Part shown: positions 7,630-16,770 of the stretch, one piece after another | Layout: each line of letters begins with the position of its first letter | How positions within the stretch are numbered: the first letter of the stretch is position 1 | Assembly (NCBI GenBank): GCA_002387735.1 | Contig: DGKJ01000013.1 | Location: 18,903-41,903 of the forward strand | Origin: Bacteriovoracaceae bacterium UBA4573 | GTDB lineage: Bacteria; Bdellovibrionota; UBA1018; UBA923 | Direction: 5' to 3' | Length of the DNA: 23,001 nucleotides | Position numbers and translations under genes: made by a program | Notes under the pieces: generated by a model | Seen by the model: only the letters and a program-made list of their open reading frames with translations | Told to the model about the DNA's origin: nothing | Database searches by the model: none

Positions 7630-10367
7630 GATTGAGTTCCCGAATTAGTTTTTTCTTTAAAACCGCAAATCAACCGATATGCGCAGGTGCGACATTCGAC
7701 CGCAGGGTCGAGAGGATCGGCGGTGAAATTGCCGTTCTGTAGAGCCTCGAGATATTCGGGCCACTTTCTTCGCGCATTTTTCAAAGTCTCGCTCAAGTCA
7801 TCGGCTTCGACCAAACCGGAACTGGTGGGCCCGACGCGAAAATATTTTTTGTTGTAGGGTTTACACAATAAACCACCCGCGACCTTTGACTCAAACCGCT
7901 GCACCACAAGATACAAGGACGCCACTGGCACCAGGCCTTGTTCTTCGACCGCTGATGCGTAGGCGACCAACTGCACGCCATAGCCCGCTTTGAGATCTTT
8001 ACCCGAGAAACGTGGGACCCCTGTTTTATAGTCGATAATCACGGCATGTGAACCTGCCGTGTCCAAACGATCCATCGTACCGATCAGTCTAATCGGCGAG
8101 CGCTCGTCTAGCAGAAGTTCAAAGCGATGTTCTACGAGTTTCGGGGTGAGCGCTGGGGTTATTGTTTCCATTTCTACTTCGCGGCGAACCCAAGCACTGA
8201 CTCGATCCGTAAGTTCGTCAATAAGTGGTAACGCGAGTGAGGGGTGGGCAAATTGCCGGGATCTCGTTCGGTTTTTAGTTTTTTCGCGCACCGTATGCGC
8301 GACCAAGTCCTTGATGGTGGCATTGGTCAAACTAGCGAACTCTACTTGAGCACGCATTTTTTTCTTAGTAAGCGTTTCCAGCACCGAATGCAGCGAATCG
8401 CCGCGCACGCGCGGGTCGACTTCGAGCGAAAGAGCCTGCAGAGGTTCGTTTTTTCGCACATGGCGTTCGTAAAACAGACGAGGACATTTAACGTAATCTT
8501 CGAAAGCAGTGACGCGAATCTTACCAGACTCAAGAAAGCCAACCGCTCGTTCCCGATCTACACATTCATAGGCTTCGCCTAAGCGCACTGGCACCGTTTT
8601 AAAAGTTGGTCGCGCGCCAATGGTCGTCCATCCAGAGCGAACATGAACAACAGGAACGCCCGATTCCTGCGCATCTGGACAAAGCGTTTCAGCAATCGCT
8701 TGCCTATCTGTACCGCCACAAACACTGAAAACCACGGCATCGGCTTTTTCTAAGGAACGTCGACCGATCGCCTCTACCTCAATCTGCCGCTTGGCCCAAA
8801 GTTCCTCTGAAGGCACACTGATCTCGCTACTCAGTCGCCCCTGTGCGGCCTCGACGCTCCAGGGGTCCGCGCTCGGACGCTTGGATTTAGAATCAAATAC
8901 TTGATCGGCCGACAATACGAACACTTTTTTAAATTTCAGATCGAGCCAAGCTCCGGGATCATAAATCCATACCGCGTCGGTATACCGCAGAATTTGTCTG
9001 CGTCCCCAGTGTTCCAGAAACTCGTCGAACAGGTTTTTGATTTTTGGCGGCCGAATTCGCTGACCCGCCAACAACGGTCGCTCGTTTACTAGATACTCGG
9101 CGAATTGATGTGCAATCGAATAATCTAAGAAAACATCTTCGGTTTTTCGAGCCTGGTCATTCTCTATTAGAATTCTCTGTAACTCCAAAGGAGTCACCGC
9201 ACGCGCCAGACTCCGCGACAGTGCAACCATGGTACGTAGCCGCTCGTCGGAAGTTTCCTCAAACAATTTCTTTAGTGCGCGCTGGCCCTTTACTTGTCCG
9301 GAGGCTAGAGACTTCGTCAACAAGCCGTGGGTTTTGGCTCGACGATCCAACAGCGGCAACACCAGATCGATACTCGACTGGCCAGCAAGCGCATGCCAAA
9401 CGTTGCGCCACCGATGCGCCGAAGCACTCTGTCGCCAAGATTCCGTGGGAGACACTTCCCGCGCGGCGACTCCAGCCCGATGCAAATGCTCGAGCAAACG
9501 ACGCCGCCCAATATTTTTTTTCGGCGCAATCACTGCTGTACTCTTTAAAGTACCTCCTTCGTCCCGCAGTTTCAGCAACTCGTCGGTTAGGTTTTCGAGT
9601 TCGTCGAATTCACTATGTGGTCGCCACAAATACGACACGCCCGATTTCCCTTGAGAGGGTAGCACCTGGTGCACTCGGATATTTTCGGACTCCGAGAGGC
9701 GTCTAAAAAAGGCCTGCTCCACTTCGGTCCATTCGCAAAATCCCCAGAGATATACCTCGATTGGTGAATTGTGTTTTGCAGGCTCGCCGAATGCTTCTAA
9801 AACTCGTTCCGAAGCCTGGCGTAGAAGTTCCGCCCCGCTCCAAGGCCAAAACACTCCCCGTTTCCAGAGCAAGACGAGGGCCTCTAATAATTTTTTTTGA
9901 GATTCGAAACGTTGCCCCTCTCGTTCCGACACTGCCTCGAGGGTGGCCTCGAGTTGCTGTAGATCGGACCAAGCATAGTCAAAACGCGTGACATAAGCTG
10001 CCAAACGTTTGGCAATCGAACGCGTTCGCAATGCTCGGGCCAACTTCGAATCACCTGCTCGAAAGTTCGGATCTTTAGAAATCACTTCTAGTGCGTCAAT
10101 CTGAGCCGCACGACTGAGCGGCACAGCCAATGGGGCGCCAGCCCGCATTAAAATTTCACGGGCAAATTCTTCAACACCGGTAACCGATCCACTCGCGACA
10201 CCGGGCACCCGTTCGAGCAACCATTCCTTAATTACGGTTCGCGAACCATGGGGACCAACCAAAACCCGAACGCGATCACCCCACGGCTGATCACCACGCA
10301 CCTGTTCCCATACGTCTTCGAGTTGGTTGGGAGTGATGACTTCAAAGAAAGAACGATCGGTATGCAT
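7626..10367 (-). CDS. addB: AddB-like subunit with iron-sulfur-type RecB nuclease domain
   Basis: This 913-residue protein has an AddB-like layout. Its N-terminus has a beta-strand followed by GPHGSRT (38-44) where AddB proteins normally carry a GxxGxGK(S/T) loop; the Lys is missing, so ATP binding is doubtful. The C-terminal third is a PD-(D/E)XK nuclease: H660, D766 in GTMDRL, D779 and K781 in IIDYKTG, and Q799 in VQLVAYA. It is framed by C628 (in VKCPRLFYERHV) and C892, C895 and C901 (ECRTCAYRLIC), matching the four-cysteine 4Fe-4S staple of AddB-type nucleases. Loss of helicase motifs with retention of the nuclease is known for AddB, although Bacillus AddB keeps a Walker A. Its ATG overlaps the purM stop by one base (TAATG) and its stop overlaps addA by 4 bp. 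The AddB assignment rests on partner, order and cysteines. Confidence 0.82.
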   Translation of the reverse strand: MHTDRSFFEVITPNQLEDVWEQVRGDQPWGDRVRVLVGPHGSRTVIKEWLLERVPGVASGSVTGVEEFAREILMRAGAPLAVPLSRAAQIDALEVISKDPNFRAGDSKLARALRTRSIAKRLAAYVTRFDYAWSDLQQLEATLEAVSEREGQRFESQKKLLEALVLLWKRGVFWPWSGAELLRQASERVLEAFGEPAKHNSPIEVYLWGFCEWTEVEQAFFRRLSESENIRVHQVLPSQGKSGVSYLWRPHSEFDELENLTDELLKLRDEGGTLKSTAVIAPKKNIGRRRLLEHLHRAGVAAREVSPTESWRQSASAHRWRNVWHALAGQSSIDLVLPLLDRRAKTHGLLTKSLASGQVKGQRALKKLFEETSDERLRTMVALSRSLARAVTPLELQRILIENDQARKTEDVFLDYSIAHQFAEYLVNERPLLAGQRIRPPKIKNLFDEFLEHWGRRQILRYTDAVWIYDPGAWLDLKFKKVFVLSADQVFDSKSKRPSADPWSVEAAQGRLSSEISVPSEELWAKRQIEVEAIGRRSLEKADAVVFSVCGGTDRQAIAETLCPDAQESGVPVVHVRSGWTTIGARPTFKTVPVRLGEAYECVDRERAVGFLESGKIRVTAFEDYVKCPRLFYERHVRKNEPLQALSLEVDPRVRGDSLHSVLETLTKKKMRAQVEFASLTNATIKDLVAHTVREKTKNRTRSRQFAHPSLALPLIDELTDRVSAWVRREVEMETITPALTPKLVEHRFELLLDERSPIRLIGTMDRLDTAGSHAVIIDYKTGVPRFSGKDLKAGYGVQLVAYASAVEEQGLVPVASLYLVVQRFESKVAGGLLCKPYNKKYFRVGPTSSGLVEADDLSETLKNARRKWPEYLEALQNGNFTADPLDPAVECRTCAYRLICGFKEKTNSGTQS

Positions 10368-11428
10368 TAGTAGTTCAACTGCAAAAGTTTCTCTTGCACT
10401 CGGATTCGCACGGAACTTTGTTGGCGTTTTTTCCGCCGCACCACTTGTCCGGCGACCACGCCAGGACTACCGCTCCGGCGTAGTGCCCCAAGCGCTTTAC
10501 TCACCGCACGCGGCGCGACTGCGATCACAAGTCCCACTCCAGCATTAAAAGTTGTGAAAGTTTCTTCGAGGCTCAGTCGACCGATCCTCGACAACTCTCG
10601 AAACACACTGGGAAGAACAAAACCGGCGGCATCAAGATCGAATTCATAATCCAAAGATTCATTTAGTCTCGGCACATTCAACCACCCACTTCCAGTAATG
10701 TGGGCCATTCCGTGGAGGTCTTGTTTAAGCGATTGATCTAATTCTTTAAAGGCACCCACATAAATTTGAGTCGGTCTAAAACACTGATCTCGCAATTTTT
10801 TGGGATGTGGAGCTTTTTCAATTAATTTTCGAATGAGAGAAAACCCATTGCTATGAGGGCCGGAACTCGGCACCAGAATCAACACGTCACCGGACTTTAC
10901 GCGAGGGCCGCCCAATAATTTTTGCTTTTCGACTAAACCGACCGCAAAACCCGCTAAATCATACTCGCCGTTTGCGTACATCGAAGGCATTTCTGCGGTC
11001 TCGCCACCGACCAAGGCGCACTCGGCCTGAAGGCAACCTTGCACGATTCCAGATAGTACTTTCTTTGCGGTGCCCAAACGTAACTTACCGGTTGCAAAAT
11101 AGTCTAAAAAAAACAGTGGCGCAGCTCCGACGCAAATAAGATCGTTCACCGACATGGCTACCAAATCAATTCCCACAGTATGGTGGACGTCTGTTTCGAA
11201 AGCGATTTTTAGTTTGGTCCCCACACCATCTGTAGTGGCCGCAATGAGACGCCGCTGATCGATTGCGTACAGCGAGGCGTAACCTCCTCCGCCGCTGATG
11301 TTGCGAAGCCCTGGGTGTTTAATTTTGGTGTTTTTCGCCATTTCCGCGATCGACTGCACCAATGCGTCGGCCCGGTGAATATCAACTCCCGCCCGCGCGT
11401 ATGCTGATTTTTTTTTCGGTTTTGGCAT
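10367..11428 (-). CDS. purM: Phosphoribosylformylglycinamidine cyclo-ligase (AIR synthetase)
   Basis: PurM converts FGAM to AIR with ATP, the fifth step of purine synthesis, in the cytosol. The 353-residue product is the usual length. Visible landmarks are YARAGVDIHRADALV near the N-terminus, the substrate/ATP loop ISGGGGYASLY, ATTDGVGTKLKIAFE, the helix VGIDLVAMSVNDLICVGAAP and VGGETAEMPSMY, all hallmarks of the AIR synthase family. FNAGVGLVIAV near the C-terminus corresponds to the conserved FNxGxGMV segment. The N-terminal run of lysines and the basic region near residue 330 are a little unusual. The gene sits 3 bp after purH and touches addB by one base, so it is the last purine gene in the train. 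I saw no strong ribosome site before its ATG, which fits coupled translation from purH. Confidence 0.96.
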   Translation of the reverse strand: MPKPKKKSAYARAGVDIHRADALVQSIAEMAKNTKIKHPGLRNISGGGGYASLYAIDQRRLIAATTDGVGTKLKIAFETDVHHTVGIDLVAMSVNDLICVGAAPLFFLDYFATGKLRLGTAKKVLSGIVQGCLQAECALVGGETAEMPSMYANGEYDLAGFAVGLVEKQKLLGGPRVKSGDVLILVPSSGPHSNGFSLIRKLIEKAPHPKKLRDQCFRPTQIYVGAFKELDQSLKQDLHGMAHITGSGWLNVPRLNESLDYEFDLDAAGFVLPSVFRELSRIGRLSLEETFTTFNAGVGLVIAVAPRAVSKALGALRRSGSPGVVAGQVVRRKKRQQSSVRIRVQEKLLQLNY

Positions 11429-11431
11429 AGT

Positions 11432-13024
11432 TCAGTGTCGAAAGTGCCTACGTCCGGTAAAAGCCATTCCTAAGCCGCGTTCATCGGCCGCAGCAATTAC
11501 TTCGGAGTCCTTTACGCTACCACCCGGTTGAATAACCCAACGTAGACCAGCGTCTGCGGCGGCCAATACACTATCGGCAAAAGGAAAAAACGCATCGCTA
11601 ACCAACACGCAAGACGACAGATCCCGACCCACGATTGCTTTGGCTCTTGGTATCGCAAGCGAAGTAATCGCATCAATTCGATTTGGTTGCCCGCCGCCGG
11701 TCGCTACCAATTGCATGCCACCGTCTTCGGTTTGCCGGACAATGACGACCGCATTAGACTTCACGTGCGTCGATGCAATTATTCCGAACCGCGCCAACTG
11801 TTCCAATTCGCGTGGAAACGTTTTCTGAGTTACGGAACGAAACTCTTCACGTTCATAACCACCGTCTCGTTCCTGCACCAAGGTGCCACCCTCAACTGCA
11901 ATACGCTGAAACCGATCACTGGTTGCCAAAGCGTCGAATGTTCGAATTTTTAGTAGTCTTAATTTTTTCTTTTTGCGCCGCAGTTCTTCGATCGCCTTTT
12001 CCTCGAAATCGGGCGCTGCAATCACTTCAACAAACTTTTGATCAAATAACCGCGCACACTCTAGAGTGAATTGCGACGAAAGCACTACGACGCCGCCAAA
12101 ACTACTCACGGGGTCCCCGGCCCAGGCGCGTTCAAATGCCTCCTGAGTAGTGGATCCAGTTGCGAAACCGCAAGGGTTATTGTGTTTTACAATCGCACAC
12201 ACACCCACGGCTCCGCTTGAGTTCGGTGCGGAGTGAACATTACCATGGGTCCAGAGTTTGCGGGCGTCCCGCACAACCGAAAAAGCAGCCTGAAGGTCTA
12301 GGTAATTATTGTAGGACAGTTCAGTTTCGGAACGATCGAGTAATTCCCAATCAATCGCGCCCTTTATTCGGCTCGGTACGAAATATGCCGCCTGATGAGG
12401 GTTCTCACCATATCGCAGTTTTTTCTGCGCAAACTGTTCGTAAACAATCTGATCATAACGCGCGGTATACTCGAACGCTCTGACCATCAATTGTTTTCTA
12501 AGTTCCAACGTGGTCGAACCGCTGTATTGGCGTAGTTCCGCCATGAGCAGCCCGTAGTCTTCCGGATCAACGAGCGCTGCGACGGACTTAAAGTTTTTAG
12601 CTGCGGCCCGAATCATGGTGGGGCCACCTACGTCGATCTCGGAAACAAGCTCTTCTTCTGTCGCTTCTCGCTGCACCGCGTTCTCAAAAGGGTAAAAGTT
12701 GCAAACTACTAAATCGATCGGCTCAATATCGTGTTGTTTCGCTTGTTCGAGGTGACTAGATTTCGCACGGTCAAATAAAATTGCACTCTCAAGTTTAAAA
12801 CTAAGAGTCTTCATCCGACCATCAAAAGCTTCCGGATTGCCCGTGAAATCTTCAACTTTTCGGAACGGTATATTTGCTCGATGCAGACGTTCGGCGGTTC
12901 CACCAGTGGCGAGCAACTCGGCCCCCGCGCTGACTAAGGCGCGCGCTAACTCTTCGATCAGCGACTTGTCACTGACGCTTAACAAAGCTCGGCGAATGCT
13001 TTGAAGACCTTGAGGCTTAGTCAC
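11432..13024 (-). CDS. purH: Bifunctional AICAR transformylase / IMP cyclohydrolase
   Basis: PurH catalyses the last two steps to IMP: formyl transfer from 10-formyl-THF to AICAR, then ring closure. The 530-residue length is standard. The N-terminal cyclohydrolase domain shows RRALLSVSDKSLIEELARAL (11-30), ATGGTAE, K72, NFYPF (109-113) and IDVGGPTMIRAAAKN (130-144), with the expected Asp and Lys. The transformylase domain shows KLRYGENPHQ (202-211) and IVKHNNPCG (278-286) with the catalytic Lys-His pair, and the end is FTGRRHFRH as usual. One oddity is that the normally near-invariant TLHPxxHxGIL segment reads TLSFKLESAIL (73-83). The start is a GTG (13022-13024) with only a weak GAAAG upstream. 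The 37-bp gap from purQ is the widest spacing in the train. Confidence 0.95.
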   Translation of the reverse strand: MTKPQGLQSIRRALLSVSDKSLIEELARALVSAGAELLATGGTAERLHRANIPFRKVEDFTGNPEAFDGRMKTLSFKLESAILFDRAKSSHLEQAKQHDIEPIDLVVCNFYPFENAVQREATEEELVSEIDVGGPTMIRAAAKNFKSVAALVDPEDYGLLMAELRQYSGSTTLELRKQLMVRAFEYTARYDQIVYEQFAQKKLRYGENPHQAAYFVPSRIKGAIDWELLDRSETELSYNNYLDLQAAFSVVRDARKLWTHGNVHSAPNSSGAVGVCAIVKHNNPCGFATGSTTQEAFERAWAGDPVSSFGGVVVLSSQFTLECARLFDQKFVEVIAAPDFEEKAIEELRRKKKKLRLLKIRTFDALATSDRFQRIAVEGGTLVQERDGGYEREEFRSVTQKTFPRELEQLARFGIIASTHVKSNAVVIVRQTEDGGMQLVATGGGQPNRIDAITSLAIPRAKAIVGRDLSSCVLVSDAFFPFADSVLAAADAGLRWVIQPGGSVKDSEVIAAADERGLGMAFTGRRHFRH

Positions 13025-13061
13025 AATACTTTCATAGCGCAGTCACTCGAGTCCGGCCACG

Positions 13062-13781
13062 TCAAAGTTGCTTAAAGGCACCTGCAAATAACTCAGTGCC
13101 CAAGGTTAACTTTTCGTCTTTTGACGCTGGGTGTAGTTCGCTACTCCAAAATGCTTCGGGGTGGGGCATGAGCCCCAATACTCGGCCCTCTCGGGCACTG
13201 AGGCCTGCCACTTGATCGCGCGAACCGTTCACATCACTCGCATAACTAAGAACAAGTGCTTGTGAGTCCCGGAAAGTGCTCCATGCCGCGTCGTCGGTGC
13301 AAACAAGGCGCCCCTCGCCGTGGCGAATCGGAAGTTCCAAACGCGTGGTGCGAGGCAGGTGTTTCGTGAAGATGCTCTCGCCCGTAATATTGAGCGTGAC
13401 CCACCGATCAATGAAACCCCCGTTCGCATTATGAGCCAACGCCACAGATCGCCCAAATATTTCCATTGCGACCAAAACCTGAAACCAATTGCAGATGCCG
13501 AGCATTGCGCCGCCGTTATCGAGGAAACGATCTAGCTGTGAGCCGGCCCGGCCACGCAATTTGAGAGCAAGAATGCGGCCGCTGCCGAGTTCATCTCCGA
13601 ATGAAAAACCGCCTGGCAAAACCAACAATCGTGCCCGATTTAGCCACCGCTCTGGCGATTGAAGAAAGTCATTCACGTGCAACAAGTCGACGGAAAACCC
13701 AACCATCTCGCAGGCTGCAGCGGTTTCGCGGTGGCAGTTGATTCCGTCACCTCCGAGTACTATCGCGTTTTTAGTGGCCAT
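13062..13781 (-). CDS. purQ: FGAM synthase glutaminase subunit
   Basis: PurQ is the class I glutaminase that feeds ammonia to PurL for FGAR to FGAM conversion. The 239-residue protein has the triad: nucleophile C97 in LGICNWFQVL, and H207 and E209 in LMPHPEAFW. PGGFSFGDELGSGRILA (56-72) replaces the usual PGGFSYGDYLRxGAIA. The nucleophile elbow reads CNWF where PurQ and large-PurL glutaminases normally have CNG(F/C), placing a bulky Trp next to the nucleophile. The N-terminus (KNAIVLGGDGINCHRETAAA) fits the PurQ pattern. Its ATG lies inside the end of purL (11-bp overlap), with GGAG 8 nt upstream, so stoichiometric coupling of the two subunits is expected. Identity is firm; the sequence belongs to an atypical branch. 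Confidence 0.94.
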   Translation of the reverse strand: MATKNAIVLGGDGINCHRETAAACEMVGFSVDLLHVNDFLQSPERWLNRARLLVLPGGFSFGDELGSGRILALKLRGRAGSQLDRFLDNGGAMLGICNWFQVLVAMEIFGRSVALAHNANGGFIDRWVTLNITGESIFTKHLPRTTRLELPIRHGEGRLVCTDDAAWSTFRDSQALVLSYASDVNGSRDQVAGLSAREGRVLGLMPHPEAFWSSELHPASKDEKLTLGTELFAGAFKQL

Positions 13782-16770
13782 ACGCGCGCTCCAAATCCCG
13801 AATTAGGAAGGTTCCCCCCGCCACAGCGATTTGGCCACTGGTGTCGGTGGTCCCTACTTTTTGAACAAAAAAACCGGAAAAAGTTTTTTCCAACACGCCT
13901 TCATATTTCTGCTCAACCATCACCACGAATCCACTCGCAGATTCGGTAAACCAGCCAACCCAGTCGGGTTCGTTACGATTCGACGCGAGCCACGGTAGTT
14001 GTTTTGAGTTAACCGCAATTTGTATTCCGAACGTAGTACCGAAAAACATTTCTGCGGTGGTGACGAGCCACCCGCCATCGCCCACGTCATGCGCGCTCTC
14101 CAACCAACCCTCGCGGTGAGCCTGATGAAAAGCTCTGGCAAAGCGGCTTAACCGACTAAAGTCTACCCGCGGTAACCCACGACCATCGGGGGCCGGGTCA
14201 GATGCCGCGATCCAGTAAACCGAGCGATTGCTGCCAGCGCAAAACCCGCGCGGCAACTGTCGTACGTCATGTATTTTTCCGATTGCGGTTACAAGAATCG
14301 TCGGAAGTACGCTGATCTTCAACGAACCCATGCGGTAGTCGTTTTTCATCGAATCTTTGCCCGATACAAAAGGAGCTCCCAAGGCGATGGCTGCGTCATG
14401 TAAAATTTGGTTGGTACTCACGAGTGCGCCCAATTTTATTTCGGCGTCGGGATTACTCCCGCTCGGCAAAGGATCCGGCCAACAAAAATTATCGACCAAC
14501 GCCGCGTGATCGGGGTCAAGACCAGCAACAAGGGCATTGCGGAAGGCTTCATCTACTGCAACCGCGGCCGCGCACGCTGGGTCATGGGCGGCAATCTTGG
14601 GCGCTAGTCCAATGCCTACGGCCACGCCCAAACCTGTGTTTCGTGAAATGCGCAAGGCACCGCCATCTCCCGGGGAGCCGCGTTCTTTCGTTTTGTAGGG
14701 CGCTCGCACCGACCGCGCGCCCACTTCGTGATCATACTGTTCCGAAATCCAGCGGCGACTTCGCACGTTTTCCGAAGCTAAAATCTGAGGTAGGGCTTCA
14801 ACCATTTTTAACGGAGTTCGTTCCTGCATCAACGACTGCCAGGCCCCGACACGAGCACTTCCGATCGCAAGGCTAACCTTCGGCACTCGCGCATTTAGAT
14901 TCATGCGCGGGCAGCCTTCGTGTAAAAAGTGAAGGTCTATTTTCGCCACCACCTGCGAACGGTAGCTCACCTCAAAAATGCCGTTGTCCTCGAACGTTCC
15001 CAACACCGAGCATTCCACACCACGTCTACTGGCTAATGCCAAAAACTCTTCAATCTTTGATCGCGGAACAGCAAACGACATGCGTTCCTGAGATTCACTA
15101 ACGAGAAGCTCAAAGGGCTGCAGACCGGGATACTTCGTTTTGGCATTAGTGAGATCTAGCTTCGCTCCCCCACGTTGGCCGCACAACCTGGCAAGTTCTC
15201 CAATGCTTGAAGACAAGCCGCCAGCGCCGTTATCGGTCACCGCGGAATACAACCGCGCATCTCTTGCCTCGAGCAGGAAATCCCAAACTCGACGCTGGGT
15301 GAGCGGGTCACCTAGTTGCACAGCGCTTGCAGGTGAATCTTGATTTAGTTCAAGCGAACTAAAAGTGGCGCCATGGATACCGTCTTTTCCAATTCGCCCG
15401 CCGACCATCACAATCGCATCGCCACTGGTAATTTCTTTTGTTAGCAAATCATCTTTTTGATCGGAATAGGGAATCACGCCGATCGTGCCACAAAACACTA
15501 AAGGCTTACCGAGATAACTCCGGTCGTGAACCAGTGCGCCAGTGACAGTCGGAACACCACTTTTGTTGCCTCCGTCTTGTACTCCCGATCGCACGCCTTC
15601 CAAAATTCGACGCGGGTGATGAAGGCGCTCCGGCAGCTCTTCCCGATGCTCGAGGGAACCCACGCAAAATACATCGAGATTCGCGATCGGCTCCGCACCG
15701 AGCCCCACACCCAAAATATCGCGATTCACCCCAACAATGCCTGTCAGCGCGCCACCATAGGGGTCCAGCGCAGATGGGGAATTGTGGGTCTCAACCTTAA
15801 TGGCGACGTCGACTCTCTCATGATCGTTCCCAATCGCAATCACACCGGCGTTGTCGTGAAATACGCTTCGTAAATAAGGTTTCGTAATTTTTTCGGTTGA
15901 TCCACGAATGTAGGTCTTAAAAACTCCAGCCACACGCTCGGGAAGAGCTAAATCATCGCGCTCATTGGTTACAGCTATATCTGCCGCAAAAATTTTGTGT
16001 TTACAGTGTTCCGACCATGTTTGCGCGAACACTTCTATTTCGACATCAGTCGCTGCTCGAGCAAGTTTTCGGTAATGCCGAATCAGGGTTTCACATTCGT
16101 CTTGGGAAAACGCCCAAAGCCGCTTTCTGCTAAGTTCCACGAACTCTTCGACCGTGAGATTGGCTACATCGATCGTTTCTACATCTACTTCGGTAGAACT
16201 TGGCAAGCGGAAATGCACCGCAAGTTGCGAATCGCTAAACTTGCGTTGAATATTTTCCGAATCGTCTGGTCCAAGTATTTCACAAGTCTCAATAAGCTCG
16301 TTAAAAAATACTTTAGAAGCGTAAGCTTCGACTTCCGAGCGCGGTACCGCTTTTTCAAAACACAGCCATATTTTTCGTCCAGAGCGAGCCTGCACGTCGG
16401 CCAACGGAGTCGGACTGGCCAGCGCTAACGCTTCGGCTAACACGTTGCCTGAATTATCAGTTACGCCAAAACGAAAATGTTTTTCTAAACACCACTCCCG
16501 CCCTGCGGAGGCGGCATGAGGCGCAAAAGTAAATTGATCACTCGTCACCACGTAGAGCGAGGACGCCAGAGCCAATTTCGCGGCTGTTTCAAGTTCAGAG
16601 CGCGGAACTTTCGCACAGGTCCAAAACAATTCGGTCGATCGACATTGAACCTTGAGGTCTTTCCAAGCCGGAAAATAGAGCGGAATTTCTTGAACGATCC
16701 GATGAGCGACAGCATCGAACTCTTCGGCAGCCACGGTGCGTTCAACTCGAAGTCTCGATATCACAGCCAA
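13771..16770 (-). CDS. purL: FGAM synthase, PurS-like domain fused to PurL
   Basis: This is the synthetase of the fourth purine step (FGAR + ATP + Gln to FGAM). At 999 residues it is longer than the small PurL (about 740) and shorter than the large glutaminase-fused PurL (about 1300). Residues 95-168 read like PurS: RFGVTDNSGNVLAEALALA, ARSGRKIWLCFE, then a Cys-Glu (CEIL) end. Residues 1-90 may be a second, degenerate PurS-like half, as in large PurL. The core follows: AQTWSEHCKHK (249-259) with the catalytic His, IKVETHNSPSALDPYGGA, GGNKSGVPTVTG, VGGRIGKDGIHGA, TDNGAGGLSSSIGE, SGKDSMKN and HDVGDGGW. There is no C-terminal glutaminase; purQ is separate. The start is a TTG (16768-16770) with GGAGG 5 nt upstream. 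A GTG at 16764 would give a 4-bp overlap with purN and is an alternative. Confidence 0.95.
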   Translation of the reverse strand: MAVISRLRVERTVAAEEFDAVAHRIVQEIPLYFPAWKDLKVQCRSTELFWTCAKVPRSELETAAKLALASSLYVVTSDQFTFAPHAASAGREWCLEKHFRFGVTDNSGNVLAEALALASPTPLADVQARSGRKIWLCFEKAVPRSEVEAYASKVFFNELIETCEILGPDDSENIQRKFSDSQLAVHFRLPSSTEVDVETIDVANLTVEEFVELSRKRLWAFSQDECETLIRHYRKLARAATDVEIEVFAQTWSEHCKHKIFAADIAVTNERDDLALPERVAGVFKTYIRGSTEKITKPYLRSVFHDNAGVIAIGNDHERVDVAIKVETHNSPSALDPYGGALTGIVGVNRDILGVGLGAEPIANLDVFCVGSLEHREELPERLHHPRRILEGVRSGVQDGGNKSGVPTVTGALVHDRSYLGKPLVFCGTIGVIPYSDQKDDLLTKEITSGDAIVMVGGRIGKDGIHGATFSSLELNQDSPASAVQLGDPLTQRRVWDFLLEARDARLYSAVTDNGAGGLSSSIGELARLCGQRGGAKLDLTNAKTKYPGLQPFELLVSESQERMSFAVPRSKIEEFLALASRRGVECSVLGTFEDNGIFEVSYRSQVVAKIDLHFLHEGCPRMNLNARVPKVSLAIGSARVGAWQSLMQERTPLKMVEALPQILASENVRSRRWISEQYDHEVGARSVRAPYKTKERGSPGDGGALRISRNTGLGVAVGIGLAPKIAAHDPACAAAVAVDEAFRNALVAGLDPDHAALVDNFCWPDPLPSGSNPDAEIKLGALVSTNQILHDAAIALGAPFVSGKDSMKNDYRMGSLKISVLPTILVTAIGKIHDVRQLPRGFCAGSNRSVYWIAASDPAPDGRGLPRVDFSRLSRFARAFHQAHREGWLESAHDVGDGGWLVTTAEMFFGTTFGIQIAVNSKQLPWLASNRNEPDWVGWFTESASGFVVMVEQKYEGVLEKTFSGFFVQKVGTTDTSGQIAVAGGTFLIRDLERAYGH

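Noticed and set aside
9044..9706. Plus-strand 220-codon open frame opposite addB
   Set aside because: It is antisense to a well-supported nuclease gene, has low-complexity Arg/Pro/Thr composition and no recognisable domain or ribosome site. It is a shadow frame.
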